Shown: positions 21,441 to 34,999, numbered from the stretch's first letter. The stretch: DNA of 64,000 nucleotides from Austropuccinia psidii (GCA_023105745.1 JALGQZ010000014.1:6148888-6212887); one strand, 5' to 3'. Notes: a model not told the origin generated them from the sequence alone. Numbers and translations: made by a program.

Positions 21441-24400
21441 TGCCTCTGTAAATTAATATTTTTGGATGGTTTTATGAATTAATTATGACCATTAAAAGGG
21501 CAAAATATAAGATATTTGAGAATAGGTTAGAAATTCTATATAAAATGACTTTGTAAAGATCTCGACTATTAATAAGTGAACAAAGGCATTTAATAATTTT
21601 CCTTTGATTTAGCCTATTATAGATATATTCGGAAGATCTATAATTTTTCAAGAATAATGAAAAGAAAAATTCCAAAGATAATATTATTCCTGAAAGATTC
21701 TATTCAACGGCGTTTTTTATATTTAAAAATAAAATATTATTATAAATGAAATATTACTGATCTGCATATACGTCAAATTAATAAGCTTAAAAATAAAATA
21801 TCATTTATTTTTAAGTTTTTACATAATCCTAATTTAAAGTTTAAAATGGAATCTCTGGTTAAAAATATGTCTTTCGAATCTATCTTATAATTATAATAGC
21901 CTCATCAAAGTAATATAAGATTATATTTCCCATAGAATAGTACCAAAGGACTTTATTGAATATTTTTTGAATTGATCTCAAATAGAGCTATAGATTTAAA
22001 ATACTTGAAGGACTGTGAGGGTAGATATATGGAAGAAAGGGGTAAAATTACTTGATATTTTGGGTTTTTCAACAAGTTTCGACCAAATTATGTCATATTT
22101 CTTCATTCTGTATTTTAGGGGGTAATTAAGTTTAAAAATGTTTCAAAAAATTTGCTTCAACAAACAATTGGAAAGTTTGGTGAATTTTTCTCGCATTAAA
22201 ACAGAAAAATGTGACACCTTATTTCACTTATATAATCAAATTTTTTTTTTCAAACAAGTTACCTGTCTTGTGTTACTGAGAATGAAACATACTTCCTTTG
22301 AGTTTATTTTAATGAAATTAATTTCTGATAGAATATCTTCTAGTTTGGACATCCAAAAATCATAAACAGTTTGGCAATTAAGTTAATTGCAAAACTTAAA
22401 TCAAGAACAGTGTAGTTTCTATAAAGGAGAGATAAGAATATTTGGAACTCTCTGAGACAAAACAATTTTTTATTACATAAATGTAATACATTTACATGTA
22501 ATATCTTTTTCATATGAGAAAGTTTAACAATTCCCCAAAGTTTTTAGCAAATTAGAATTTCGAAAAAACATTTGGAATGGATCATTCCCTACAAAAACAA
22601 ACAATGAAACAAAAAATTACATATAAATGATATAATTTTTTCAAAATGGTAAAAACACCCAAAATCCTATTTGTATTCATTATACAATTTAAGAACATAT
22701 GAAGTAAGATATAAGCTTTTTAAAGTAACTTTTATTATTTGGTATTCAAAGGAAATATTAGTCTCTTAAATAGCAATTATGAATATTCTCGAAATTTTAA
22801 TCTTGGATTTTCATGTCTTAACCTGAGTTTTTTATCATTGTCTTCAAATAATGAATTTAATTAATCCATATCAACATCTTTTTTTCAAGCAAAAGGATCA
22901 TTTTCGGAAATATTGGAGCTTTTTTCTTGAACTTGGAACATTCTCCTTTTCATTAAAATTTTCTTACATCGTTATTTAAGAGGATAAAACAGGTGTTTTT
23001 ATGAAATATGATAATATCTTTTTATCAATTTCTAGTAATTTTTCTGAATGTAAACAATACATCATTCCTTTGCATACAAATATTAAATGAAAAACCTTAA
23101 AGCATCTTGAACTATTAAGCTCTGAGAATCAATCGTAGTTGGTAGAAAAATAGAAATTAAATTTCAGTTTTGTCCAATTTCTTTTATTCGATTTTTTAAC
23201 TTATCAAGATCTAATATCAATCTATTGCCATATTAGTTAAAAACACATTTTTCCCTTTGTGACTCAAGCTATGAACTCAGATATTAATCCATTCCTTTTT
23301 TTAGGAGCTAATCTAATATCAATTGAACTTACTATCAACTAGTTTTCTTATGTCAATGATTAATTCTGAGGAAGAGAGATTTATATTTATTTAAAAACAT
23401 CTTTCTATTCTCAAAATTTTCTTTCTACCCTTATAAAGTCGCGATAATATCTTACAAAACTATTGAATTAAAACATAATTGAGTTTTTTTCCCTCTATAT
23501 TATCTATTATATCAAAAATCCAAAATATAAATCTTCTCCATAAAATTGATTTCTTGTTAAAAACAGATATTATTTTTTTGATTGAAAACCAGATTTAAAG
23601 AGCTATTTATATTATTGGTATATACTCTACCACTTTTATATTTACTTATTATTTAAGTTTTCATCTTTGTAATTACTTGATATATATTTCAGAAATCAGT
23701 TTCCTTTGGTTTTTAATTCACTTTTTTAATTTGCTTTTTATTTATGACATTGAAAAAAGAAATTCTATAAAATTGGTAGTGTTAGACAATAAGCCTTTTC
23801 AAAGTTTGATACCAGATTTGTAAGAAATGAAAACTAATACCGCATGATTTGGGCCATCAAGGTACTGCGTTACTAATTTCATATCAAACGTAGGATATTT
23901 TACAATGACTTCTATTTAGGTTCATCGGGAAAACATAAAAAGGATTCATTTACTTTTTCAAGATTCATATGAGTTGTTTCAATATTGTCAAACTTATCAT
24001 TAAATATTCCTTTATTTTTTGGTTTGTTTTTTGGAAGGCTATACAAGAAGTTAATTATTACCAGTACTAAAGAAAAAGATAGGAGGAAGATGTGAGCCCA
24101 AACATTTAGAGGATTCATTAAATAAATATAAATTATTATTTCCAAGGTATTCTTATGGGAGCTATTGCGAGCTTGAGCTTTATCTTCATAGCTCAAAAGA
24201 AATTAAAAACCGTGTCACAGAATAAAATTTCACAAGTTATTGAGATAAATCTTTATAGGCTAAAAAGAACATCCTATCTAAAAAAAATCCGGAAAAGGCT
24301 CCATGTTATTTTTCAAATTACACATTGGGAGGTTTTTCAATGTCCACTATCCTCAACAATCAATCTTTTGAAAAATAACAATAATCAAAAAAGTCAGTTT

Positions 24401-27400
24401 TTTCAATAAAAAATCAAATCTCCTATCATTTGAAAAAACTCCAATACTATTAGCTAGCTGAATCATATGTTTTATATATTTTGAAATTTTGTTATTACTT
24501 CATTGTTTCAGAGAAATATATTCATTTAAGAATGTGCAAGTTTTCTATTTTGTGCATTGCAATAAAGAAAAACAACAGTGGTCACATGAAGCATTTTTCC
24601 ATGAGGTATTCAAATATTAGCCATAATAAAAATAAATAAAATTTATAAAAGCTCATTTTTATTACTTAATTTTCTTTAGATTGATAATTTGAAAATATTA
24701 TTACCCTGACTTTCTTTTCAGATTCAAAAATATTTTTTTAACTGAAAACAACTTTGATCAATATGAGTGCAAGTTTTTCTCAATCGCAAGAATATTTTTT
24801 TCAATATTAAATTAATGAAATTAAAATTCCAAATAAATGAAATTTGAATTCTGTCTTTTAAATATATATATGATACATTTTCTTAATCAAGAAAGTAGAA
24901 AGACTATTTTTTTTGAATCAAATTTAAGATTTTTTTCTCAAAAATTTTCAATTTTCAATTTTTAAGTATTTTGCCATTCTAATTACATCATTTTGAATTT
25001 TTGGTTTTGATTTTAATAATAAGATTTTGATTATCAGCCAGAAAAAACATAGGTTCTGAAAACTCATAATTAATCAAGGTTGAATTTGAGAGACCTTTTT
25101 TCATAATAATTCAAAATTGAAATAACTAACCAATATGTCTTTCTTTATTTTGTGTACTATTCACAAAGACAATGATTTAAAATTCAACCCAAATCAGAAA
25201 GTAAAACAAAATAACTCCCAGATTCTTCCAAAAACTACCAAATTGAGAGCATCACAGACCTTCTTTGAATACTAAAGCTATGAATTACATTGGATTATCA
25301 CCAATGATAATCAGGCTTCTGAAAAGGTAATTTTCAATATTATGGTTCTCTTGTTTGAATTTTTCTTCACAAAAATAAATAATTGAGGAAAAAAACTGGT
25401 TTTTATTTTGAAATTTCCAACTAAAATAAATTTAAACTCCTCTCTGTAAGTAAATAGAAACCGAAAATTCAAATTTGTTTTTCTTTATTAATTTTTATTA
25501 TATCCAGAGATTGTGAATTCCTTTTTTTAATAGAAAAGAATATAAACTAAACAAAATTATTGATATTTCTTTCTTTATTTTTAGGTAGTTGAACGGACAA
25601 AATCAAATCAATCGATTTTTATATTTGAAAATTTATTTAAATTTTTCAGCTCATATAGTGTTTTTTTTCATCTTTATAATCTCTTCAATTAAGAAAATGA
25701 AATTGTTTTGGATCTTTCAATATTCTGAGCTTCTATATCAGAAAATTGAGAAAGAATAATTTCAAAATTAAACCCAATGCAAAAAATTAAAAGAGAGGTT
25801 CCTTCTATTTGAGATTGAAGCCAAGTTAATTTAATTTCTTTTGATTCACAATTAAATGAAATAATTTGAAAAACTCCCAAGTTTATTCAGGCTTTAATTC
25901 TCTATTTTGTGAGATTATGTTTTATCTTTGTTTATTACATTTTATCTGAGTGAAAGTTTTTGAAGTGCCTCAAAATATCCTTTTTTTTGGAAAGAGACTA
26001 TATACATAATAATCTTCATTTAGAAAAAGAAACGTATTAACATTTATCTGGAATATCAGCTGAAACTGCAAAGAAAACAATGAATCATTTTTTCCTTATT
26101 AAATTTCAAACCTAAGAAATTGGATAATTAAAACCAATACCCAAATCTTTTCAGCTGAACTCTTAGAGAGAAGACTCTGAGCTTCCTGCAGAAAATGATT
26201 TTTGAGAACATATAATTGTCTTAGTACTTTTCCCTTTCATATCAATAAAACTACTTTTATTGGAAGTAAAAAATAAAACCATTTTTTTGATGGTTTCAAG
26301 GTTTTTTATTGCTCACCAAGAATGGAATTTATTTCTCGATTGGATTTTGACCTTTCTAAATTTGGAAATTTAATAAAAAACAAATTCAAACTAATTCAAA
26401 AGGAAATATAAATCTGAATTAGAGACAAATAATTATTTTCCTGATTTCTTTTAAAATGAAAATGTAAAAATTACTAAATCCAGTCATTTTCAGATTTTCC
26501 TTCTTGGGAAAAAAATATTCTTAACGCACAAAATAGAACTTAAAGTAGTATAAATTTTCTTAGGAAGTATTATAGCTCCACTGAAAGTGTATTGGAAAGA
26601 GTAAATCAAGGACGAGGGTCAACATTTATTTTTAAAAAGGAATTTCAAAAGCTAGTCAAAAGATTTTCTTCAAATTTTTATAGGTAAATTAAATTGTACT
26701 TTTGTATCAATTTTTCATACAATGAATTTAAGGATAAAAGGAGGAAGAATTCCAGAAGTAATTCTCCAGGAATATTAAGTTGAATTCTCATTTTCAACAA
26801 AAAGCATGGGCAATGAAAGCTCCTTTTTCATTTGCAAATTCTAAAAATATTCTCCCTAAAATCTCAATTTACTTTTGATTGTATTTTGTGTCAACTTTAC
26901 AGAATGGAAAGAAATTATCAAATACATCGAATGGATTTATGTTTCTATTGATGTATCTGTGAAGGCGCCAGATAATACATTAAACAGAGGATAAATTTTT
27001 TCATATTGTTAAATAGAGTTCCTATGACTATTTACAGCTGTAATTTGGGTTTTTGATCCTTCAGAACCTTCCGGGAGGTGCAGGCCTCTTTATGATTATT
27101 GAATTATAATATTATGTGGAATTGAAAAATTGCTTAGGCAACCTAATAAGTTTATTCGCCAAATTTGAAGGGTGAGGTTTATTCTCAATATTTTATAAAT
27201 ACTGAAAGAAATTTTCCACCTTTTTTTGAAAGATTTTTTAGCCCATTTTTTACTTAATTAATTATTAAATCACCATCAACTATGTGAAATAAATTCACAC
27301 TAACCTGTTTCATTCTAAATCAAACTAGTCGTCTTCATTTATTTCAGTTTTTATCTCAAATATAGTGTAATTATTTGTTAAAATAGATTGATTTGACATA

Positions 27401-27409
27401 GCCCCAAGT
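21441..27409. other. AT-rich, no gene recognised
   Basis: Open frames of 75-94 codons occur at 22138-22365 (+), 23912-24196 (-) and 24155-24409 (+). The 23912 frame has a hydrophobic stretch that could be a membrane helix, but none shows a known domain and the density of such frames is near the chance level. No tandem array is visible before 27.4 kb. Confidence 0.35.
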
Positions 27410-27585
27410 TTTATTTCAAATAAGAAATAGGTTTACTTCAAATAAACCATATTCTTATTTGAAATAAACAACAGGTATATTTTAAATAAAAAATAGATTT
27501 ATTTCAAATAAACCATATTCTTATTTCAAATAAACAACAGGTTTATTTCAAATAAGCAATAGTTTCATTTCAAATAGACAGTAGG
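27410..27585 (+). repeat. Minisatellite 1, 22-base period, 8 units
   Basis: Eight consecutive 22-base units of the type TTTATTTCAAATAAACAACA plus GG. Units with a CATATT end and units with a CAGG end partly alternate, giving a hint of a 44-base higher-order period. TTATTTCAAATAA is itself nearly palindromic. Unit length is constant with no indels. Confidence 0.85.
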
Positions 27586-27610
27586 TTTATTTGACATTGA
27601 ATCTGTGTTT

Positions 27611-27799
27611 AGTCAGTTCCACATGAGTTTGAATCAATTCTTCATCATGTGAAATTAATTCCTAATCATGTGTAATCAACTCCTCATTATTTGGAATAAA
27701 GTCCTCATTATGCGGAATTAATTTCTCAACACGTGGAATCACTTCCTAATAATATGGAATCAACTCCTCACAATGGGGAATAGCTTCTTCATACTATTG
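27611..27799 (+). repeat. Minisatellite 2, 21-base period, 9 units
   Basis: Nine consecutive 21-base units of the type AATCAACTCCTCATNATGTGG, all exactly 21 bases long. The sequence is unrelated to the array on either side. Twenty-one bases equal seven codons, but no frame stays free of stops through the whole block on the plus strand. Confidence 0.85.
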
Positions 27800-27846
27800 A
27801 TGTTGAATCAAGCTGTTTCTGATATTCAATAAGCCTATTTTTTTCA

Positions 27847-28461
27847 AACTAACGTATGTTTGTTGTTTAATTGACCTATTATTTATATTAAATTAACCTA
27901 TTGTTTATTTGAAATTAACCCATGGTTGATATTAAACAAACCTATGGTTAATGTTAAATTGTCCCATTTAGGATTTTAAACTTACCTGTGGTGGACTTCA
28001 AATTAACCTATTTTTTACTTTAAATCAACCTATGGTTGATGTTAAATTAACTCATTTTTGATGTTATATTAACCTATGGTTGATGTTGAGCTAACCTATG
28101 GTTGACATTGAATTAACGTATGGTTGATGTTGAATTAACCTATGGTTGATGTTGAAATAAACCAAGGTTTTTGTTAAACTAAACTATGGCTGATGTTGAA
28201 TTGACCTATGGCTGATCTTAATTAACGTATGTCTTATCTTAAATTAACCTATAGCTGATGTTAAGTCAACCTTTGGTGGATTTTAAAGAAAGCCATTGTG
28301 CATTTTTAATTGAACCATGGTTGATGTTAAATTAAACGATGGTGTATTTTTACTCAACCAATGGTCCATGCTAAATTAACCTATTTTTGATGTTAAATTA
28401 GTCTATTGTTTATTTTAAATTAATCTATGGATTGTTTTAAATCAACCTATTGTATCAACCA
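27847..28461 (+). repeat. Minisatellite 3, 22-base period, about 28 units
   Basis: About 28 units of the type AATTAACCTATGGTTGATGT plus TA, nearly all 22 bases (one is 21). Units diverge by several substitutions each, the centre (about 28070-28160) being the most uniform. Constant length with many substitutions points to an old array. Confidence 0.88.
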
Positions 28462-28823
28462 TTTTCATTTTTTTATAGATAAACAATGCGATACATGAAC
28501 ATGATGAAATTTATTTGGAATAAACTAGATTAGTGTTACTTTATATCACAAAGTTTGTTGTGATGCAATAATTAAGGAAGTAATTTTCAGGAACATTTAA
28601 TAAGATATCGCAACAGCCTTTCAACTTTAAGGGGAAACCCTTATTATCCACAAGGTATGTTCCTTTAAAATCTTTAATCCAAGCAGCTAGTTAGAATACA
28701 CTTGGGTGAAACATGCATAGGCTTATGTAGCTGATGAAGAGCTTTAGTTCTGAAGTTCCAATTTTTATCCATCTAAAATTGAATAAATTCGTAAAAATCA
28801 ATTACAATAAAGAAGAAAAATTA

Positions 28824-29102
28824 CTAATTGTAAATTACTCGCTGTATTTTGATCTCATAAGGATAATGCCTATATGAGCTTGTAAGATCATTAAATTTAT
28901 CAGAAAGAAATCCATAAACTTTTTTAGAAGTCTCATTTTTTGAGAGCTCAGGATCTTTTTTGATATATAACCACAATTTAATAAGATTCTCGGACTCCCA
29001 AGGAGTTGAATTCGGTGAGTTTTTTTCGCTCTTTATTATTTCTTCATCATTTCCAGAACCTTTGAATGATGTGTAATCAGGTTTCTCAGCAATTATTTTC
29101 AA
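28824..29102 (-). pseudogene. SANT/Myb-like DNA-binding exon
   Basis: A 92-codon open frame. After an acidic N-terminal part it reads WESENLIKLWLYIKKDPEL and then, about ten residues on, YGFLSDKFNDLTSSYRHYP. This has the Trp and hydrophobic spacing of the trihelix/SANT-like domain found in proteins encoded next to rust transposases (W-x-x-E-x-x-L, D-P, then F-x-x-x-F). The usual product binds DNA. The frame ends in TAA at its 3' side, and an intron-like TTCAATTTTAG lies further downstream. Whether it is expressed cannot be told. The family call is inference. Confidence 0.4.
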
Positions 29103-30008
29103 AAATAATAATCAAATCAAAATGAAATTGAATAAGGAATAAATCATATACAAAAGTAATAGATATGGACTTTTCAGATTAGGAATATAGAAATTCCAAA
29201 CAGAATGAGATTATAAATTCTGGAAGCTCATCACTAACTCATTCTTTGAATGCAGAAATCTTTGCTAAATGTACAATTTTCAAATGTTATGCACAAGAAC
29301 TTTTCAGCCAAAAGAATAATCTTCCTGTAAAAACATAATTAAAAGGAAGCTTACATAGATTCTTTCAAATTCCCTCATTGGGTACGAAATCGAACTTTTG
29401 TGAGTGTTTTTTGAAAAAGGGAAAAGAAATATCTTTTCTGGTTATTTCCATGCAAACTGCCATAAACATTTTTCAATTTATTTGAAACGTTAATTTTAAT
29501 TAGAATTTTTCCATAAATGGTGAATGATAGATTTCCTAGATAAATATGTTTTACAGATAATTAATGACTGTTTGTCTCAGGAAAGAAGGAGAATTAATCC
29601 TCTATGTAGCTTTATTGAAATTTTATTTCTTACCATCTTTCTGAGTATTTAACATTCATAATAGGGACTCTCAAATATGCAAAATACCACCTTAAGAAAA
29701 TGTGGGTTTTGAAAGGAAATATCACATAGAAAACCCATAGTTTCTCAAATCCAAATTTTGAATTTTTCAACCAAGGAAATTTTAATTTGAACCAAGTTGG
29801 ATTTTTCCAAAAAAAAGCCATAATTTCCAATTTGAAACCTAATAAATTCATTTTGAAAATTCCAAATTTCCATCATTCAAAAAATCAAATTGTTTTGGTA
29901 ATTTTACAAAAATTCACTTTTCCAAGTCTTTACAGAACTCCTTACTCATAATAAAGCTCATTGGCATGTTTTTTTAACTTTGTCTTCTTCAATATTGAGC
30001 AAGCTCCT
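29103..30008. other. No gene recognised
   Basis: A 73-codon minus-strand frame (29630-29851) is rich in Phe, Lys and Trp but sits in A/T-run-rich DNA where TTCCAAATT-type words recur, so it is probably not coding. Confidence 0.4.
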
Positions 30009-31993
30009 TGTAAGGTTTGACTATGAAACAATCAGTAAAAATTACTAATATTTTACTTATTGTACTATGAATGTCCTTATAAATGAAATAAATAGAATAA
30101 AAATAATTATAATAATGAATAATTATTATAATTATGGCATAAAAATAATTATATTATTATATAAATATAATAATATAATCTATATTATAAAAAAATAATA
30201 TAAGAAATAAATATATTAATATAAGATAATTAATATATTTAAAAGCACTTTGTTATTGTTACCAACAAATAATAAAGGCATAAGAAATTGTTTTTTATTA
30301 ATAAAAAACAATTAATAACAATAATATTACTAATATTAAAGTTATAAATTAATATAAATACTACTTATATTAATTATAGAATTATTAAAGTAGTAATAGA
30401 GAAAAATTACTATAATGAGAGAAATAACCTACTTTCAATACTTAATATAATAATATTGAATAATTTTATGCCAAGAAATGTAAATACAACCTTTTTAAAT
30501 TGTATTTACAATAAATTTTAAGAGAAACTACAATTTATCTTGATTTTATGTGGAATAGAGGTTTTTAAGAGAAATTTAAACAAAACAATTAAATAATTGT
30601 AATAATAACGTCAAAGGTGATGGTTATAATAAGATTATATTTTTTCTTTAATAATATAAGAGTTTTATATATAAAGAATAAAGAAATTACCTTTTGGTTT
30701 AATGATTTAATGTTTTTTAAGTGTCTGAGGGGAAAACAGAGTAAAAAGAGCTCTATTTATAGTAAATACCTCCCTCCTAGAGTCCAGAAGGCTTCTAGTA
30801 GACGTGTACTGATGCTTTCTACTAGAATTGATCAATATATTAAGGTTTGGTGATGATTACATCATGATCAAACCATCTTACCTCATAATTGTGCCATTAT
30901 TTAGAGTTATCACTATAACTCTAAGTTTGATGACATCATAGGCTTGGCAGAAGCCTAAACTTTGTGGATTTTATTAGTATTAATCATAAGCTAATAGTAT
31001 TCACCAGCTTTATCACTTATATGACTGTTAAGCTTAAAATAAGATTACAGTGAGTGATCTTAAATGATAAAATTTAAGCTTAAACTTTGATCATTAATAA
31101 ATTTTAAGTTATACACACTACAGCTATTCTGAGAGTGTATTCTGATAGCTTGGAATGTCTTTATTACACTTCCAAGAGCATTTCATTACATCATCAAAAC
31201 TGTATTTTTGATGATTTTTTCTTGTAACTCATCTTTTCTGTTGAAATTTAATATTTTAAACTTCAAACCATGATTTCAAGGGGTTATACCTTGAATATTA
31301 TAATAAAAAATACGTCATTCTTCAAAAATAAACTACTAGAATCTGAATGTCTCCTTTTTTCTAAGTTTGGACCACTTTCACAACAAAGTGGTCAACAGCT
31401 CTATTGATTTTAATCAATAATCCATTACAGTTTTTGACCTTGTTTATAGCTTATGAAATAAAGTTCATTTCTGTGTTCCTACAGTAATTACGTGGTGACT
31501 TTATTTTTTGGTTTATCACTCTATCATGTATATTTCAAAATATATTAGCTAAAATCCTTGAATATATGCATTGACCAACAAAGTGCATATATTCAGCTTA
31601 ACTCCTTAAGTATTGACTTTGAAGATTAGATTCTTAATTGTTTTATGTGTAATATTTTATGGGTGATCCAATGGTACAGTTTATTTCACATGTTGTTTTA
31701 TTGGTATTTGAAATAATCAAGGATTTATGTTTTTTATAAGGTGTTATTACTTATAACTCATTAAATATTGACTTTACAGATATGCCATAGAAATGGTATA
31801 TGTGTATTTTACCCTGAGGAATCCAATGGTTTAATTTATTTCACATGTCTATTAATTGGTTTTTAAGTTAAACCAAGCTTTATGCCTATTTATGGCATTT
31901 TTGTAGCTTTAAGGCAATTATTTTTAAGGTATAATTATTTTAAATATATCTTGTGACCTTTTTGGGTATGTGGTCATATCTCAAAGGTTCACA
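30009..31993 (+). repeat. Dispersed 2-kb LTR-like repeat, copy B
   Basis: It begins TGTAAGGTTTGACTATGAA and ends TTTTTGGGTATGTGGTCATA followed by TCTCAAAGGTTCACA. The ends match copies A and C. The first ~700 bases are nearly pure A/T; from about 30720 the sequence is mixed. Confidence 0.55.
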
Positions 31994-32071
31994 TTCCTTG
32001 TGAAATTGTTCTCAATTTTTTTTGGGTTTTTGTAGGTTTCTTTCAATATTCCATTTATCAAAACTCAAAGG

Positions 32072-33357
32072 GTTAATCAGTCTCAAAAAGAAACCGCATC
32101 ACCATCACAGAAATCTGGCCATCTCACTAATGTATATTATCAATTCATCATCAATTTTCCAAAGAACAAATTAAATTATGATGCTTTTTTTGGGAAAAGT
32201 GGTTCAGATTCAGTTGGAAGGCCACCTTTCAGAAAACAAAAGGGATTCTAATGGATGGTTTTTGAGGTCAACAAGAAGTCCTGAAGCTGTTTTAATCCTA
32301 TGGAAGAAAGTATGTATTACCAATGGAAAGCATATAAGAATACATATACTTTGGCTAAAAAATTGGAGAGATCCACCAGCTCAGGGGTCACATAAGATAA
32401 TGATTTAACGTTTCTCAAGAAATTCGCTGATAATCTGGAAAGAATATTCCCTTTTTATAATTAAATGGATATTCTTTCTGTTCATAAGCCTGATATCAAA
32501 CCAATTGCAAATTTTGATTCACAGGCGAATGTTTCCATGGAAAATGATAAGGACAAAATTGATCCAGACTTGAAAGTATGCTTCTGTTGATTATATTTGA
32601 GAATCCACACTAGCTTATTCTATTTCTTTCAAATTTAGAATGAAAACCTCAACGAATACCATAATGAAGAACCTATTGAGATTCCAGAACTCTGGGAGTA
32701 ATCAAATAAAGTGGATCAATATGTAAGATTCAGAAATTATGGACCATTTTTTTCATTTTTCAATAGATTAGAATGCTTATCATAGCTAAAATATTTGGAT
32801 ATTGATCCGATTTAAAATAATAAAAAGATTGGAAATTTCAACCTTAATGATCATATTGGAGGGCAGAAAAAAATGATACATGTATTTTCACCATCTTATA
32901 CACACTTTTTTGAGAATAAAAAGAGATAATAAGTCATTTCTATTACTAATTGTGATTGACTGTTCATTTTATTTCTATTCTAATAGTCCATGAAGCTGCA
33001 CAGATTTGACAATTGGTTTGGGATTAGAAAAAGTGGAAAGACACAAAAGCAGAAGAAATTGAGAAAATCAAGCAAAAAAAAGTCTTCAAGGAGATGAAAT
33101 AGAAAGTTAATATTTTTGAATAAAAAGATATTGAGAATTAAATTGCCTTTGAGGAGAGAAAAATTCAGCAGAAAATGTATTTTGAGAAGGAAATGGGGTT
33201 CAAACAAAAGCAAAGTCAGATGGGCTTGACTATTTCAGAAATGATCTCTGCAAGGCCTCTGTCTAAGGTAGAGAGATTCTTTTCTTCAATTAATAGGGAT
33301 TTTTTCGCGTTTTGGGAAGAAATCTTTTGTCAGTTTTGTATTTTTTTGTTGCAATAA
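32072..33357 (+). pseudogene. Myb/SANT-like protein of a Harbinger-type element
   Basis: One frame runs from about 32072 to 32575 with four in-frame stops. It contains MEESMYYQWKAYKNTYTLA, KKLERSTSSGVT and, later, MDILSVHKPDIKPIANFDSQ. I recognise this pattern (Y-x-Q-W-K-A-Y-K...AKKLE-x-STG, C-x-F/Y, KP-x-x-x-P) from DNA-binding accessory proteins in rust genomes. An intron follows at 32576-32638 (GTATGC...TTTAG), then an acidic exon EPIEIPELWE. A Lys/Glu-rich, coiled-coil-like C-terminal part lies at about 33000-33357 (KMYFEKEMGFKQKQSQ). The transposase fragment at 36.98 kb is the likely partner. Confidence 0.5.
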
Positions 33358-34800
33358 ATGGTGATTCATTTTGATAACATTCATATAAATTTATCCAAGA
33401 GAATGTGTTTGGATACATGTTAAAAGAGTGTTTAATGTTTCAATTTTGCAAACTAAGGAATCTCTGATTGGAAATGAGTCAATTTGATTTTTTGAAATGT
33501 GAAAATTATTTAAAAAATGTATTCAGCTGGTTCAATCTCCATCAATTGAGTTTCAAAAATTTGATTTGAATTTTCTTTTGCTTTCAATTATCTTTCAATA
33601 TAATATAGCCATCTTTTTTTGAAAAAAAAATCTTCTTCTTCTCCAAATCAAATTTTCTTACAAAAAAATCTCTTTCATTTTAACCTTTTTCAAAACTTCA
33701 TTCTCAAATCTTCAATTCAAAAATGTCTTTAATAAACCCAAAATAATTGATCAATTGATTTTTTTTCTCAAACCGCAACCTTCAATAAAACCGTTTTTAG
33801 TGATTTATTTTTCATTGGACTCTTGAAAAGTCAATTTCAACTGATTTTTTTAGAAGAAATTAACCTCTAGGCTCTCATATTCTTCTTTTAAAAATAGGTT
33901 TTTTTGGTGGGTGGAACATTGTGGTTTCTTATTATTGGTATGTAATGATTCTTTTTTTGATTATCTTTATTTTCGTTATTTATTTTTATTATTATCTTAA
34001 TTGCCACCAACAATCTCAAAAAAACCTTAAATATTTACTCCCATCATCACACCCACCTACTTAATCATCCCTCCATCCTTCACTACAACATCAAAAAGCT
34101 ATCCTAGCTTAATTAAAACCCTCCCCAAATCACTCTGATTTGTCTCAAAACTTCCCAAAACAGATGGAAATTGCCCACACTCTGTTTTGGAAGGATTATT
34201 TTACTATTATATAATATAAATTTTTCTTCTTTATGTGAATAATAAAATATAGCAAAGAGAGAGTCAAAAACAATTTGAAAGAAATTAAAAACTTTGCTGA
34301 CTCTTTTTATTATTTCAAACTTATATTAAAGCTTAAAGAACAATTTGGAATCACTTCCAAATCATTTTCGAAGTATTTTGACCTCATTTGCATAATACAT
34401 GAGGCCAGAAGGAGTCATATGATTAATTATATATTATCATTTTAATAAGATTGTTTCTCTTTGAGCTCATATATTATATAAATAAATTCATATTAAGTTA
34501 TTCGATTTTTTTTCATCTCATATATCATTTAATTCATATTTTTTTGAGCTTTATCTATCATTTTCAAAGATATTAATCATAATATTTTCCAATTTTCTAG
34601 CTCTTCAACTTTCTTTATATTCACCAATCATCGGCATTTTCAATTCTCATCATTATGTTAAATAAGCCAAGAATATTTTTTTGTTCTGATTTTCTTTTAA
34701 TTATTCTATAAGTGGACCAAATAAGAGCTATTTTATCCTTCATCATGTTTACAAATCACCCAGCGACTCTTAAATTCAAACATAATATTTAAACTCTCAT
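33358..34800. other. No gene recognised
   Basis: AT-rich sequence with polypyrimidine patches near 33.65 and 33.96 kb. No frame or repeat can be supported. Confidence 0.4.
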
Positions 34801-34801
34801 T

Positions 34802-34999
34802 ATGATCGATTCAAATCCATCTTTCTCTTCCCCTTCTCATCCTTTGAAGTTATCTCATGATGGAATGGTTCCACCAAACCCAGTGTTATTCAATCATTAT
34901 TTTCTTCAAAGTAATCCAATTCCTTCCTCTGACCATGATTCATACAAGTTATGTCATTATGGAATAGTTTTTCCAGAACCAATGTTAATCCGTCATTAA
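34802..34999 (+). CDS. Hypothetical 65-codon ORF with internal duplication
   Basis: The frame is Ser/Pro/His-rich and carries two related stretches, LSHDGMVPPNPVLFNHYF and LCHYGIVFPEPMLIRH, encoded by a direct repeat of exactly 99 bases (AAGTTATCTCATGATGG at 34847 and AAGTTATGTCATTATGG at 34946). The second copy runs past the stop into non-coding sequence. I recognise no domain. It may be only a chance open frame over a duplicated segment. Confidence 0.25.
   Translation: MIDSNPSFSSPSHPLKLSHDGMVPPNPVLFNHYFLQSNPIPSSDHDSYKLCHYGIVFPEPMLIRH

Noticed and set aside
27410..28461. CRISPR-like array
   Set aside because: Units follow each other directly without unique spacers, and the organism appears eukaryotic.
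29630..29851. 73-codon minus-strand frame rich in Trp and Phe
   Set aside because: Arises from recurring TTCCAAATT-like words; no domain and no frame extension.
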